This document shows positions 26,404 through 35,025 of a stretch of DNA of 64,000 nucleotides, piece by piece. The position numbers and the translations under genes are program-made. Every line of letters begins with the position of its first letter. Positions within the stretch are counted from its first letter, which is position 1. Source of the stretch: Bacteriovorax stolpii (GTDB taxonomy: Bacteria; Bdellovibrionota; Bacteriovoracia; Bacteriovoracales; Bacteriovoracaceae); the NCBI GenBank assembly GCA_945883845.1, contig CAMCYI010000001.1:62001-126000 (forward strand). The letters run 5' to 3'. A model generated the notes under the pieces. The model was given only the letters and a program-made list of their open reading frames with translations. It was not told where the DNA came from and ran no database searches.

Positions 26404-27534
26404 ATGAACGACATCCAGAAAGAACTCACCACCAGTCTTGCTAAATTTTGCAAGGAATCTATCGAGCCCCATATGGAAGCTGATGATCATGATGGAAAAT
26501 TCCGCATGGAGATCTTCCAAGGGCTAGGAGATTACGGTGTTACCGGCATCACTCTCCCTGAAGAATATGGCGGAGCTGGTCTCTCATATATGGACTACGT
26601 TTATGTCCTGGAAGAAATTGCGAAGACCTCAGTTCCCTATGCTGTCACCGTTTCTGTATCGAGCATGGTTCAGACCATCATCAACGAATACGGAAACAAA
26701 GCTCAGAAAGAAAAATATCTTCCAGCACTAACAAGTGGCCAGGAGATCGGTGCATTCGCTTTATCTGAATCTCATGCTGGTTCAGATGCCGGAGCACTTA
26801 AAACATCCGCCAGGAAAGTTGATGGCGGATATATGCTCAACGGAACCAAGATGTGGATCACATCCGGTGGAATCGCAAAAACATATATTGTGATGGCACG
26901 TACCGGTGGCGAAGGTTCGAAAGGTGTAAGTGCTTTTATCGTTCGCGATGACACACCTGGATTTACTTTCGGGAAAGCTGAAAAGAAAATGGGATGGAAA
27001 ACATCGCCGACCCGTGAGCTGATTTTTGAAAATTGTTTTGTGCCTACAGAAAATATGCTTCTCGATGAAGGCAAAGGTTTCAATGTGGCCATGGGCGGAC
27101 TTGATCGGGGTCGGGTGGCCATCGGTGCCATTGGCGTCGGTTGTTCTCAACGCGCACTGGACGAATCAGTCCGTTATGCGCTTGAAAGACACCAGTTCAA
27201 ACAGGCCATCTTCGATTTTCAGGGATTGCAGTTCATGCTTGCTGACATGGCGCTTGAAACAGAATGCTCGCGTCTCATGGTTCACAAAGCGGCCGAGAGT
27301 ATCGATCAGAAAAAAACAAATTCTAAGCTGTGTTCTATGGCCAAACTTAAAGCGACAGACGCGGCCATGAAAGTTACAACTGATGCAGTTCAGGTTTTAG
27401 GTGGTGTTGGCTACACCTCCGAGTTTCCGGTTGAAAGATTTATGAGGGACGCAAAAGTTCTTCAGATCGTCGAAGGAACAAACCAAATTCAACGTGTGGT
27501 CATCGCCCGCCACCTCAAAAAAGAGTACGAATAG
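26404..27534 (+). CDS. Acyl-CoA dehydrogenase
   Basis: FAD enzyme of 376 residues for the first step of beta-oxidation. The substrate-loop and FAD motifs (LSESHAGSDAGA, LNGTKMWITSGG) are present, as is the catalytic Glu in the canonical place (IVEGTNQIQR near the end), unlike the isovaleryl-type paralogue upstream. The ATG follows the preceding stop with no gap. Chain-length preference cannot be read. Confidence 0.92.
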   Translation: MNDIQKELTTSLAKFCKESIEPHMEADDHDGKFRMEIFQGLGDYGVTGITLPEEYGGAGLSYMDYVYVLEEIAKTSVPYAVTVSVSSMVQTIINEYGNKAQKEKYLPALTSGQEIGAFALSESHAGSDAGALKTSARKVDGGYMLNGTKMWITSGGIAKTYIVMARTGGEGSKGVSAFIVRDDTPGFTFGKAEKKMGWKTSPTRELIFENCFVPTENMLLDEGKGFNVAMGGLDRGRVAIGAIGVGCSQRALDESVRYALERHQFKQAIFDFQGLQFMLADMALETECSRLMVHKAAESIDQKKTNSKLCSMAKLKATDAAMKVTTDAVQVLGGVGYTSEFPVERFMRDAKVLQIVEGTNQIQRVVIARHLKKEYE

Positions 27535-27535
27535 T

Positions 27536-28774
27536 ATGCTTAACTGGAACATCCGCTCAACTCAGTCTACTCCATCATCCAATGCAGAAACGGCAACCGC
27601 AGAAAAAGCTTACATCGATACATTGATGTCCGAAGAGATCGGATTCTTCCGCCTGCCAGAAAATACTGAGCTTATTGCTGAGACAAAGAAAGTTTTCGAA
27701 GAGATGAAGCACAAAAAATATTTCATCCATATCGGAATCGGCGGAAGTGCCCTCGGCCCGGATATGCTCCTGAAGGCCCTGGGGATCAAGAGCGGAGTGA
27801 AGTTTGTCTTCCTCAATAATATTGATCCGGATGACATGAAACGCAGCCTCGATAAAGTGAATCTTAAAGAGGCCATGATTTACGTTGTTTCAAAATCCGG
27901 CACGACTGCTGAAACAGTGGCCGCCATGTCGATCATGATGAGTGAGTTGAAAAAAGTCGGAGTCACTGAAAATGACTACCGTGATTACTTTGTTTTCTGC
28001 ACAGATCCTGAAAAAGGAGACCTCAGAAAACTTCAGAAAGAATGGAATGTGCGCACACTGAACATTCCCTCAAACGTAGGTGGTCGCTACTCTGTGTTCA
28101 CACCGGTGGGACTTCTTCCGGCCATGTTTGCTGGTATCGATGCTCAGGCCCTCCTCGATGGAGCTCGTGAAATTAAAAAACACCTGAGTGACCCTTCTGC
28201 CTGTGGTGAATTCTTCGCCCTCGCACGCTGGATAAAAGAGCTTCACGACAAAGGTGTACGTCAGACAGTCCTCATGCCGTACTCATCACTGCTCAAAGAA
28301 TTCTCCGCCTGGTTTGTTCAACTATGGGCAGAAAGCCTGGGCAAAGAAAGTAAGGGCCTCACTCCTATCCCTGCTTACGGGGCAACAGACCAGCACTCTC
28401 AGATGCAGCTATTCATGGAAGGACCTGCGGATAAGGTTCTCTTTATGATTGAAGTTGAGAAGTTTGAATCTGATTTCGAACTCCAGAGTCCCCTGAATTT
28501 CGAAAGCTTTAAAACCCTTGCCCCTTTCAAGCTTTCACAGCTGATGAAGGCAGAATTTGAAGGCACCCTGGCCGCACTTAGCGAAAATAATCGGCATGTC
28601 GTCCATATGAGAATCCCCACTCTCAATGAATCTCATTTGGGACAGATCATTCTCTTTAGCGAATGCCTGACCGTACTGGTTGGCAGGCTCCTGAAAGTGG
28701 ACCCCTTCAATCAGCCAGGTGTAGAGGCCGGGAAAAAATATGCGTACGCATGGTTAAAATCTGCTGGCAAATGA
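27536..28774 (+). CDS. pgi: Glucose-6-phosphate isomerase
   Basis: Glycolytic isomerase converting glucose 6-phosphate and fructose 6-phosphate, 412 residues, the short form. Phosphate-binding GIGGSALGP and SKSGTTAET are present, as are the catalytic region around GATDQHSQ, LWAESLGK and the C-terminal Lys (GVEAGKKYAYAW). The ATG at 27536 follows the dehydrogenase stop by one base; a longer frame inside the dehydrogenase is unlikely. Finding pgi at the end of an acyl-CoA dehydrogenase operon is unusual. Confidence 0.94.
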   Translation: MLNWNIRSTQSTPSSNAETATAEKAYIDTLMSEEIGFFRLPENTELIAETKKVFEEMKHKKYFIHIGIGGSALGPDMLLKALGIKSGVKFVFLNNIDPDDMKRSLDKVNLKEAMIYVVSKSGTTAETVAAMSIMMSELKKVGVTENDYRDYFVFCTDPEKGDLRKLQKEWNVRTLNIPSNVGGRYSVFTPVGLLPAMFAGIDAQALLDGAREIKKHLSDPSACGEFFALARWIKELHDKGVRQTVLMPYSSLLKEFSAWFVQLWAESLGKESKGLTPIPAYGATDQHSQMQLFMEGPADKVLFMIEVEKFESDFELQSPLNFESFKTLAPFKLSQLMKAEFEGTLAALSENNRHVVHMRIPTLNESHLGQIILFSECLTVLVGRLLKVDPFNQPGVEAGKKYAYAWLKSAGK

Positions 28775-28860
28775 CGATAAGGAATTAACCGCGGCTTGTG
28801 CAAACCTAAGCCCGGCCTTAGAATGAGTTCTACCCTTAAAGTCGATTTGGAGCAGTTTTC

Positions 28861-29775
28861 ATGAGCGATTCGAACGCTACCGTCGTCATCACAGATATTC
28901 GGAAGGCCCTTGCGGCTTCAGAAGATGAGGCCAAGCAGAAGCCTGCGTGTCTCCTCGTTGTCGGCGGAGAACTTAATGGTTCTATTTTCAATCTCGATAA
29001 TGGTGAAAGTGTGATTGGAAGAAATCCTGATTGCACCATCTCTCTCGATTTTCATGGTATCTCAAGAAAACATTTCACGATCACTGTTGATGAAAGCAAC
29101 GATGTTATTTTAACGGACCTTGGCTCTGCTAACGGAACATATCTCAACAATCAAAAACTCACTGAACCAGTGACACTCAAGCGCGCTGACATGATCAAGA
29201 TCGGTGCAGTTGCGATGAAATATATCCCGAAAGGCGATCCTGAGCGCCTGACATACGACAAGCTCCACGAAGAGGCCCACACTGACGGTCTTACGAAATG
29301 CTATAACAAAATGTATTTCAATAATCAGCTCGAGCTCGAACTCAAAAAGAGCAAAGTAACTGGTAAGCCACTGACACTCATTATTTTCGATCTTGATCAC
29401 TTCAAGAAACTCAATGATAACTTCGGGCACGATGCCGGAGATTACGTTTTGAAAGAAAAAGCACGCGTCATCCGCGAGCACGGGATCCGTCAGGGTGATA
29501 TCTTCGCGCGCTACGGTGGTGAAGAATTCTGTATTCTCCTTCCGAACACAAATCTCAAGCAAGGTTTCGAGATCGCGGAACGACTTCGTAAGCAGATCGA
29601 AAAACACGAATTCCTCTATGACGGCAAACGTCTTCCAGTCGCCGCTTCAATTGGTGTTGCTGACTACCGCATGGGCGTAAATAACGGAACTGATCTCTTC
29701 AAGAGAGCGGATTCTGCAGTTTATAAGTCTAAAGAAGGCGGACGCAACCAGGTTAACTTCTACAAAGATAAATGA
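28861..29775 (+). CDS. FHA-GGDEF diguanylate cyclase (DgcB-like)
   Basis: Cytoplasmic c-di-GMP synthase of 304 residues. The FHA domain (about 48-105) keeps G53-R54, S68, H71 and N91-G92, so it should bind phosphothreonine. The GGDEF domain (about 140-300) has an intact active site GGEEF (219-223) and an inhibitory I-site R210xxD213 exactly five residues upstream. The free N-terminus carries Thr7 with Ile10 at +3, a possible internal FHA ligand. This layout matches DgcB (Bd0742) of Bdellovibrio bacteriovorus, known to be needed for prey invasion; that role here is inference. GGAG lies upstream of the ATG. Confidence 0.92.
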   Translation: MSDSNATVVITDIRKALAASEDEAKQKPACLLVVGGELNGSIFNLDNGESVIGRNPDCTISLDFHGISRKHFTITVDESNDVILTDLGSANGTYLNNQKLTEPVTLKRADMIKIGAVAMKYIPKGDPERLTYDKLHEEAHTDGLTKCYNKMYFNNQLELELKKSKVTGKPLTLIIFDLDHFKKLNDNFGHDAGDYVLKEKARVIREHGIRQGDIFARYGGEEFCILLPNTNLKQGFEIAERLRKQIEKHEFLYDGKRLPVAASIGVADYRMGVNNGTDLFKRADSAVYKSKEGGRNQVNFYKDK

Positions 29776-29843
29776 TCTCCCCGATTCATTGAAGTTTGGT
29801 ATTTTCTGTAGGAAAATGGGGCTTAACGCCGAGACCATATCCC

Positions 29844-31427
29844 ATGAATCAACCGCCTAAGATTGATCTTCTTCCTGAGCATCTGATTGATCAGATCAAG
29901 GCCGGTGAAGTTATCGAACGTCCGGGTAACCTTCTCAAAGAAATTCTGGAAAACGCTGTCGACGCTGGGGCCACGAGACTCGAGATTACGATTAAGAACA
30001 ATGGTCTTGATCTAATCTGCCTGAAAGACAATGGTCACGGCATGCGCCTGAACGATCTTCCCCTGGCCTTTTCAAGACATGCCACTTCCAAAATTTCTGC
30101 ATTTGAAGACCTATATAAACTTCACTCTTACGGTTTCCGGGGTGAGGCACTGGCGTCTATTGCAGCTGTTTCTAAGCTCCAGTGCATCTCGAAGATCGAG
30201 AGCGAGACAAACGGTTCAGAAATCAGGATTGAAGGAGGACGTCAGGTTCTACTTCACGAAAGATCCACACCGGGAGTCCAGCACGGGACCGAACTTGTCG
30301 TGCAGGAACTTTTTCAGAACACTCCTGCACGCCTGAAATTTATCCAGAGTGCGACTTCGGAAAAACAATTCATCAAAAAAATCATTTTCTCGTTTGTCCT
30401 TTCACAGCCCCATGTAGAATTCCACATCAAACTAGAAGATCTCGATAAGGAAATCTATCCAGCTGCCCCGGACCTTAAAACTCGTCTCGAGCACATGGTA
30501 CCCAAGGGGAAGGAAGCGATTCTTTTCAATGAAAGATTCTACGAAAATATTGAACTGAGAATTTTTCTGATTCCAGGTCATTTTAAAGTACCGGTGAAAT
30601 GGCAGAATGTTTACATTAACGACCGCCTCATCCTGGATAAACAACTCCACCGCGTGCTCAGTAACTCACTTCTCGCAGGTTTCGGCTCTGATGATTTCCA
30701 CTACCTCGCCTTCTTCAGGCTGCCATCAGATCACATTGATGTGAACGTGCATCCGAACAAGACGATTATCAAATGCTTTGAGAGTTCCAAGATGATCAGC
30801 CTTCTTTCATCCACCGTGAAGGAAATGATGAAAGGTGATGCTCCCAGACCGGCAGCAAATCATGCTTCAATGATGCCTCTTCTCGATTCGGAAACGATCC
30901 CCCAGAGGGAGCTTCTTCAAGAGAGACATTCCTACAATATGGAGGGAATTTTTTCTCCCCATGGCCTGTCACAGGAATCGTCTTCATTTCACTGGATTGA
31001 TCAATTCTTCCTGCATACTTTTGACGGCCATCACTTCGCTGTCAATGCAGCAAAGCTTATTCAGTATTATATTGATGAAAAAATTAAAATGACTGCCGTG
31101 ACGATTCCCCTTCTCGTCAGTGAGCCTTACCCGGCGACCGGTGTGCCGCAGGTACGCATTCAGGAGTTGATTGATGGCGGCCTCGAAGTTGAGTTCCTGA
31201 CGAAAGATACGCTTGTGATGCGCGGAATTCCTGAATGGATGAATGGATTTCCGTTAAGAGAAATCCTTCCCTATGTCCTGAGTAAGAAGGCCATCACTGA
31301 AATCCGTCCTGTTGACTGGTCTCAAAGTACATGGGAAGAAATTCTCTCGTATTTTAGTCTTTCCTTCATGCTCGAAAATAAAATATGCCTCGATCTCACT
31401 CAGACTCTTCGGGAAAAGCTCAAGTGA
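29844..31427 (+). CDS. mutL: DNA mismatch repair protein MutL
   Basis: Mismatch-repair ATPase of 527 residues. The GHKL ATPase motifs are intact: KEILENAVDAGA with E33 and N37, DNGHGM (62-67) and GFRGEALASI (98-107). The C-terminal dimerisation domain is present, but the endonuclease motif DQHAxxExxxxE is not: the matching segment reads HHFAVNAAKLIQ. It thus resembles the MutL type that lacks its own nuclease. The ATG at 29844 is the family start; an upstream in-frame ATG at 29796 adds 16 unrelated residues. The 3' end overlaps miaA. Confidence 0.94.
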   Translation: MNQPPKIDLLPEHLIDQIKAGEVIERPGNLLKEILENAVDAGATRLEITIKNNGLDLICLKDNGHGMRLNDLPLAFSRHATSKISAFEDLYKLHSYGFRGEALASIAAVSKLQCISKIESETNGSEIRIEGGRQVLLHERSTPGVQHGTELVVQELFQNTPARLKFIQSATSEKQFIKKIIFSFVLSQPHVEFHIKLEDLDKEIYPAAPDLKTRLEHMVPKGKEAILFNERFYENIELRIFLIPGHFKVPVKWQNVYINDRLILDKQLHRVLSNSLLAGFGSDDFHYLAFFRLPSDHIDVNVHPNKTIIKCFESSKMISLLSSTVKEMMKGDAPRPAANHASMMPLLDSETIPQRELLQERHSYNMEGIFSPHGLSQESSSFHWIDQFFLHTFDGHHFAVNAAKLIQYYIDEKIKMTAVTIPLLVSEPYPATGVPQVRIQELIDGGLEVEFLTKDTLVMRGIPEWMNGFPLREILPYVLSKKAITEIRPVDWSQSTWEEILSYFSLSFMLENKICLDLTQTLREKLK

Positions 31428-32371
31428 AAGTGGTTGTCATTTCCGGTCCCACAGCTTCAGGAAAAACCTCCGTCTCTCTAGAGCTCGCAGAAAAATTCGG
31501 CGGTGAGATTGTCAATTTCGACTCTCTCCTCCTTTATCGTGAAGTGAATATCGGCACGGCCAAGCCGACAGCGAGGGAGAGAAATAAAATCCCTCATCAT
31601 ATGATCGATGTCAGAAGTATTTCTGAGCCGATGAATGCTGCCGACTATGCTGGTGTCGCGATGACGGTGGTCGAAAATCTTCTGGCGCAGAATAAAAATG
31701 TTTATCTCGTTGGAGGAAGTGGTTTCTACCTGCAGGCCTTGCTCAAGGGTATGTATGACTCTCCTTCAACACCGGAACATGTTCAGGAAAAATCACGGTT
31801 GCTGTACGAGCGCGAAGGCATCATTCCTTTTATCCAGATTCTCAAAGACCATGATCCGGTGAGCTTTCATCGCTATCATGTGAATGACCACTATCGCATT
31901 CGCAGGGCGGTCGAGCACTGGTGGTCTCATGAAACTGCTTTCGCTGACGAAAGATCAAAAAAAGATGAGAGTAACCAGAAGTTAAACCGGACCTCAGTTC
32001 ATGACTGGGACATTCTTCACATTCATCTCGATCTCCCGAAAGAAGAGCACCTCAACATCATCAAACACCGAACGCGGGCCATGCTGGATGCGGGCCTTGA
32101 GAAAGAAGTACGCGATCTTTTGGCTTCAGGATTTACCGGACTCGAAAAACCATTACAGAGCATCGGCTATAAAGAAACTCTCGATTACATTTTCGGAGTG
32201 CTTAAAACTGAGAGTGAATATGTTGAAAGGATTGTGATTTCTACAAGGCAGCTAGCGAAGTCACAGAGAACCTGGTTTAAAAAAGATCTTTCAAAAACGA
32301 CGTATCATCCACTTGAGCAGCGAGAAGGACTCACTGCTCAGGTGAACAAATTTCTACAATCTAAAAGCTAA
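31385..32371 (+). CDS. miaA: tRNA dimethylallyltransferase
   Basis: Adds the dimethylallyl group to A37 of tRNAs that read UNN codons. Up to 328 residues, with the P-loop GPTASGKTS near the N-terminus, the DMAPP/tRNA-binding region (DSLLLYREVNIGTAKP, PHHMIDV) and the C-terminal segment GYKET. Two starts are possible: the ATG at 31385 inside mutL, or a GTG at 31424 that overlaps the mutL stop as GTGA and gives 315 residues, closer to the family norm. It is coupled to mutL, a common pairing. Confidence 0.95.
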   Translation: MPRSHSDSSGKAQVKVVVISGPTASGKTSVSLELAEKFGGEIVNFDSLLLYREVNIGTAKPTARERNKIPHHMIDVRSISEPMNAADYAGVAMTVVENLLAQNKNVYLVGGSGFYLQALLKGMYDSPSTPEHVQEKSRLLYEREGIIPFIQILKDHDPVSFHRYHVNDHYRIRRAVEHWWSHETAFADERSKKDESNQKLNRTSVHDWDILHIHLDLPKEEHLNIIKHRTRAMLDAGLEKEVRDLLASGFTGLEKPLQSIGYKETLDYIFGVLKTESEYVERIVISTRQLAKSQRTWFKKDLSKTTYHPLEQREGLTAQVNKFLQSKS

Positions 32372-33399
32372 TTATCCGGTGTCAGAGTCATATTCGCCGT
32401 ATTCGGCAGCATTGGCATCGTCTGTTTCGGAAACTCTCCGGTCAGTGCATTCAGGAATCCCACGATGTCTGAGACCTGTTCATCTTTCAGATCAATCCCC
32501 AGCTGAGTCTTCGCCATCACGCGAACTGCCTCATCGAGAGTTTTCACTTTTCCGTTATGGAAGTACGGAGCTGTAATTGCCACGTTTCTCCAGGTCGGTA
32601 CACGCCAGAGATTTTTATCATCATCTTTTTTTGTCACTTCCCAGCGACCTTTGTCACTAAGGAGATCGTACATTTTGTCGTACTTAGAACCAGGAATCTG
32701 CGGAAACGGCTGGTAGTGTCCTTCTCCCATTTTGAAACCATCGCCGGAGAAGTTTTCACCCGTGTGACAACTCGTGCATCCGATTTCATCAACGAGTTTC
32801 ATGCCTTTGATCTGTTGAGCGTTGAGCGCTTTTTTCTTGCCACGCATGTACTGATCAAACGGAGAATTTGGCGTAATGAGAATACGCTCATAAGCTGCGA
32901 TTGCTTTCGCAGCATTGAGAATGGTGGGTTTCGCTTCTTTGGGAAAAACAGCTTTGAAGGCCTGAATATATCCCGGGATCTGGCGGATACGATCAATCAC
33001 AAGGTCGTGAGAGGTCATTCCCATTTCAACTGAATTTACCAATGGACCTAAGGCCTGCTCTTCGAGACTGGCCGCTCGACCATCCCAGAACTGAACGGTC
33101 TGGAATGCTGAGTTCCAGACTGTCGGACTCCCTCTTCCACCGCGCTGACCGTGAACCCCGACTCCAACGGGACGGCCATCACCTCCGTGATACATGACAT
33201 TGTGACAGGAGTTGCAGGAGATCGTTCCATCCATCGAAAGACGAGGGTCAAAGAAAAGCATTTTACCGAGCTCAATTTTAGCCGGGGTCATCGGATTATC
33301 GGCCGGAACAGGTGCCTTCTCCGGAAGAGCTTTAAACTCAGCAAAGGCACTCATGGAAGATAATGCCAGCAATGAGAGTAAGGATTTTCTTAGGTGCAT
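32368..33399 (-). CDS. Di-haem cytochrome c peroxidase (MauG/CcpA family)
   Basis: Periplasmic haem protein of 343 residues with a signal peptide (MHLRKSLLSLLALSSMSAFA). Two c-type haem sites are visible: CNSCH at 62-66 and CTSCH at 208-212, and the peroxidase motifs PFDQYMRG and RNVAITAPYFHNG lie where expected. It would reduce hydrogen peroxide using electrons from cytochromes, or act as a MauG-like oxidase. GAGGGAGAT precedes the ATG. It is convergent with miaA, whose stop it overlaps by 4 bases, and divergent from the PPDK regulator gene. Confidence 0.93.
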   Translation of the reverse strand: MHLRKSLLSLLALSSMSAFAEFKALPEKAPVPADNPMTPAKIELGKMLFFDPRLSMDGTISCNSCHNVMYHGGDGRPVGVGVHGQRGGRGSPTVWNSAFQTVQFWDGRAASLEEQALGPLVNSVEMGMTSHDLVIDRIRQIPGYIQAFKAVFPKEAKPTILNAAKAIAAYERILITPNSPFDQYMRGKKKALNAQQIKGMKLVDEIGCTSCHTGENFSGDGFKMGEGHYQPFPQIPGSKYDKMYDLLSDKGRWEVTKKDDDKNLWRVPTWRNVAITAPYFHNGKVKTLDEAVRVMAKTQLGIDLKDEQVSDIVGFLNALTGEFPKQTMPMLPNTANMTLTPDN

Positions 33400-33497
33400 T
33401 TGATCTCCCTCTTGAGTAAAATGAAACCAGTTCTGATTTTAATATCAATCTTCATAAGGGCAAATAGAAGAAATCTATAGCTCGGCAGAAAAAAACT

Positions 33498-34373
33498 ATG
33501 ATGCAGGCCAACGATAAATTAAAAGTCATTGTGATCTCAGATGGTACTGGAGAAACAGCATCGGCCATTACCCGTGCTGCCATGACTCAGTTTCAGGAAA
33601 AAGAAATTTTCTTCACGCGCTATAAGAACATTCGTACCAAAGAACAGATCAACGCTATCTTTCAGGAAGCGGCCATTCACCATGACATCGTGGTATACAC
33701 CATCGTGTCTGTCGAGCTTCGCGCTTACATCGCTGAACTCTCGAAACGCGATCACGTGAGATCTGTGGATGTGATGGGTCCTCTGCTAACAACTTTTTCT
33801 AATTTCTTTGAAGCTGAGCCAAACTATCAGCCTGGTCTTTTACACGCTGTGAACGATCAGTATTTTAATCGTGTCGCTGCGATTGAGTTTACGTTGAATC
33901 ACGATGACGGGCGAAACATCAATTCTCTTGAAGAAGCCGATGTGATTTTGATGGGGATCTCACGTACGTCGAAAACTCCGCTGTCGATGTATCTTTCTCT
34001 TGAAGGGTATAAGACTGTAAACGTTCCGATCGTGATGGGAGTTGCGTTGCCTGAAAAACTTTTTCAAGTTGATCAGAGAAAAGTTTTTGGGTTAACGATT
34101 GATTCAGATGCGCTTTTTCAAATTCGTAAGAATCGTCTCACTCGTCTTGGTTTATCAAATGATGAAGGTGATTACGCAGATATGGCGAAGGTGACGGAAG
34201 AGATTGAATGGGCGAACAGGATTTTTGCAGAGAATAAGAGATGGCCTGTGTTCAATGTGACTGGGAAGGCGCTTGAGGAAACGGCTGCTGAGATTATCAA
34301 GTTGCTGAATATGAGAAAGGTGAATCGGTTTAAGCAGTCGAAGAGATTTGAAGATTCGAAGCCGGAAGAATAA
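33498..34373 (+). CDS. PPDK/PEP synthase regulatory protein (bifunctional kinase/phosphorylase)
   Basis: Member of the DUF299/PSRP family, 291 residues (290 from the ATG at 33501). These enzymes phosphorylate a threonine of pyruvate phosphate dikinase or PEP synthase with ADP and also remove the phosphate. The N-terminal SDGTGETA and the nucleotide-binding motif GISRTSKTPLSMYL near 150 identify it. Which target it controls cannot be told, since neither PPDK nor PEP synthase is in the window. Confidence 0.92.
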   Translation: MMQANDKLKVIVISDGTGETASAITRAAMTQFQEKEIFFTRYKNIRTKEQINAIFQEAAIHHDIVVYTIVSVELRAYIAELSKRDHVRSVDVMGPLLTTFSNFFEAEPNYQPGLLHAVNDQYFNRVAAIEFTLNHDDGRNINSLEEADVILMGISRTSKTPLSMYLSLEGYKTVNVPIVMGVALPEKLFQVDQRKVFGLTIDSDALFQIRKNRLTRLGLSNDEGDYADMAKVTEEIEWANRIFAENKRWPVFNVTGKALEETAAEIIKLLNMRKVNRFKQSKRFEDSKPEE

Positions 34374-34448
34374 ATTAAAAAGCTAGAAATGGGACTGAAG
34401 CCGCCTGCAACGAAATCGATAAGACGAGAAGTACGCCTGCTGATCTTT

Positions 34449-34961
34449 TTATGAGCGTGGTCCAATTTTACCAAGTTTAGAATCGAAGATAATATCGAGC
34501 GATTCTTTTTTCATCGGACCATCTTCATACCCTATCGAACAAACGACAGAAGTCTTACCTTCTGCCTTACAACTCACTTTCTTTTTAAAGATGCTGAGGT
34601 AATAGAGAATCCCCATGGAGATTTTCTTTGCCTGAGCGAGATCAGGCTTAGGAATTTCAATCGTATTCAGTGGTTTTTCCAGTGACTGAACAAGAGAGCG
34701 AAGGCTTCCGCTCGTATTGAACTCTCCCACTGTACCGTTATCTAAAACCCAGAGAATCCAGCTTTGTTCTGGAGAATCCATCACGGTTGTCATCCTGAAG
34801 ACCTTCGTCGAAGGAAAAGGGATAATTCGTTCTTCCGATTTCAGGAATTGAACGTCAGCTTTTTTTAAGTATTTGGTCCGGATATACTTTTCAGCAGTGG
34901 TCGACGAATCAAGTGCGAAAGCAGGGAAAGAAAAAATTAATAACAAGAGCAAGGTCTTCAT
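34449..34961 (-). CDS. Secreted hypothetical protein
   Basis: A protein of about 170 residues with a signal peptide (MKTLLLLLIFSFPAFA). The mature part has two cysteines (VSCKAEG and VVCSIGY) that could pair. The ATG at 34961 is preferred to a TTG just before it. It follows a terminator, so it is probably transcribed on its own. No family recognised. Confidence 0.65.
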   Translation of the reverse strand: MKTLLLLLIFSFPAFALDSSTTAEKYIRTKYLKKADVQFLKSEERIIPFPSTKVFRMTTVMDSPEQSWILWVLDNGTVGEFNTSGSLRSLVQSLEKPLNTIEIPKPDLAQAKKISMGILYYLSIFKKKVSCKAEGKTSVVCSIGYEDGPMKKESLDIIFDSKLGKIGPRS

Positions 34962-34978
34962 CAATTACTGTCCTGAAA

Positions 34979-35005
34979 TAAAAAAAGGCCCCTGGAGGAG
35001 CCTTT
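34979..35005 (-). terminator. Rho-independent terminator of the Ser/Thr kinase gene
   Basis: A 9-bp stem (34984-34992 with 34997-35005) and a 4-base loop. On the minus strand one pair is G-U and a run of seven T follows; on the plus strand the same position is a C-A mismatch, so it favours minus-strand transcripts, which fits the kinase gene ending at 35026. Confidence 0.8.
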
Positions 35006-35025
35006 ATTCATATTAAATTCTATTC

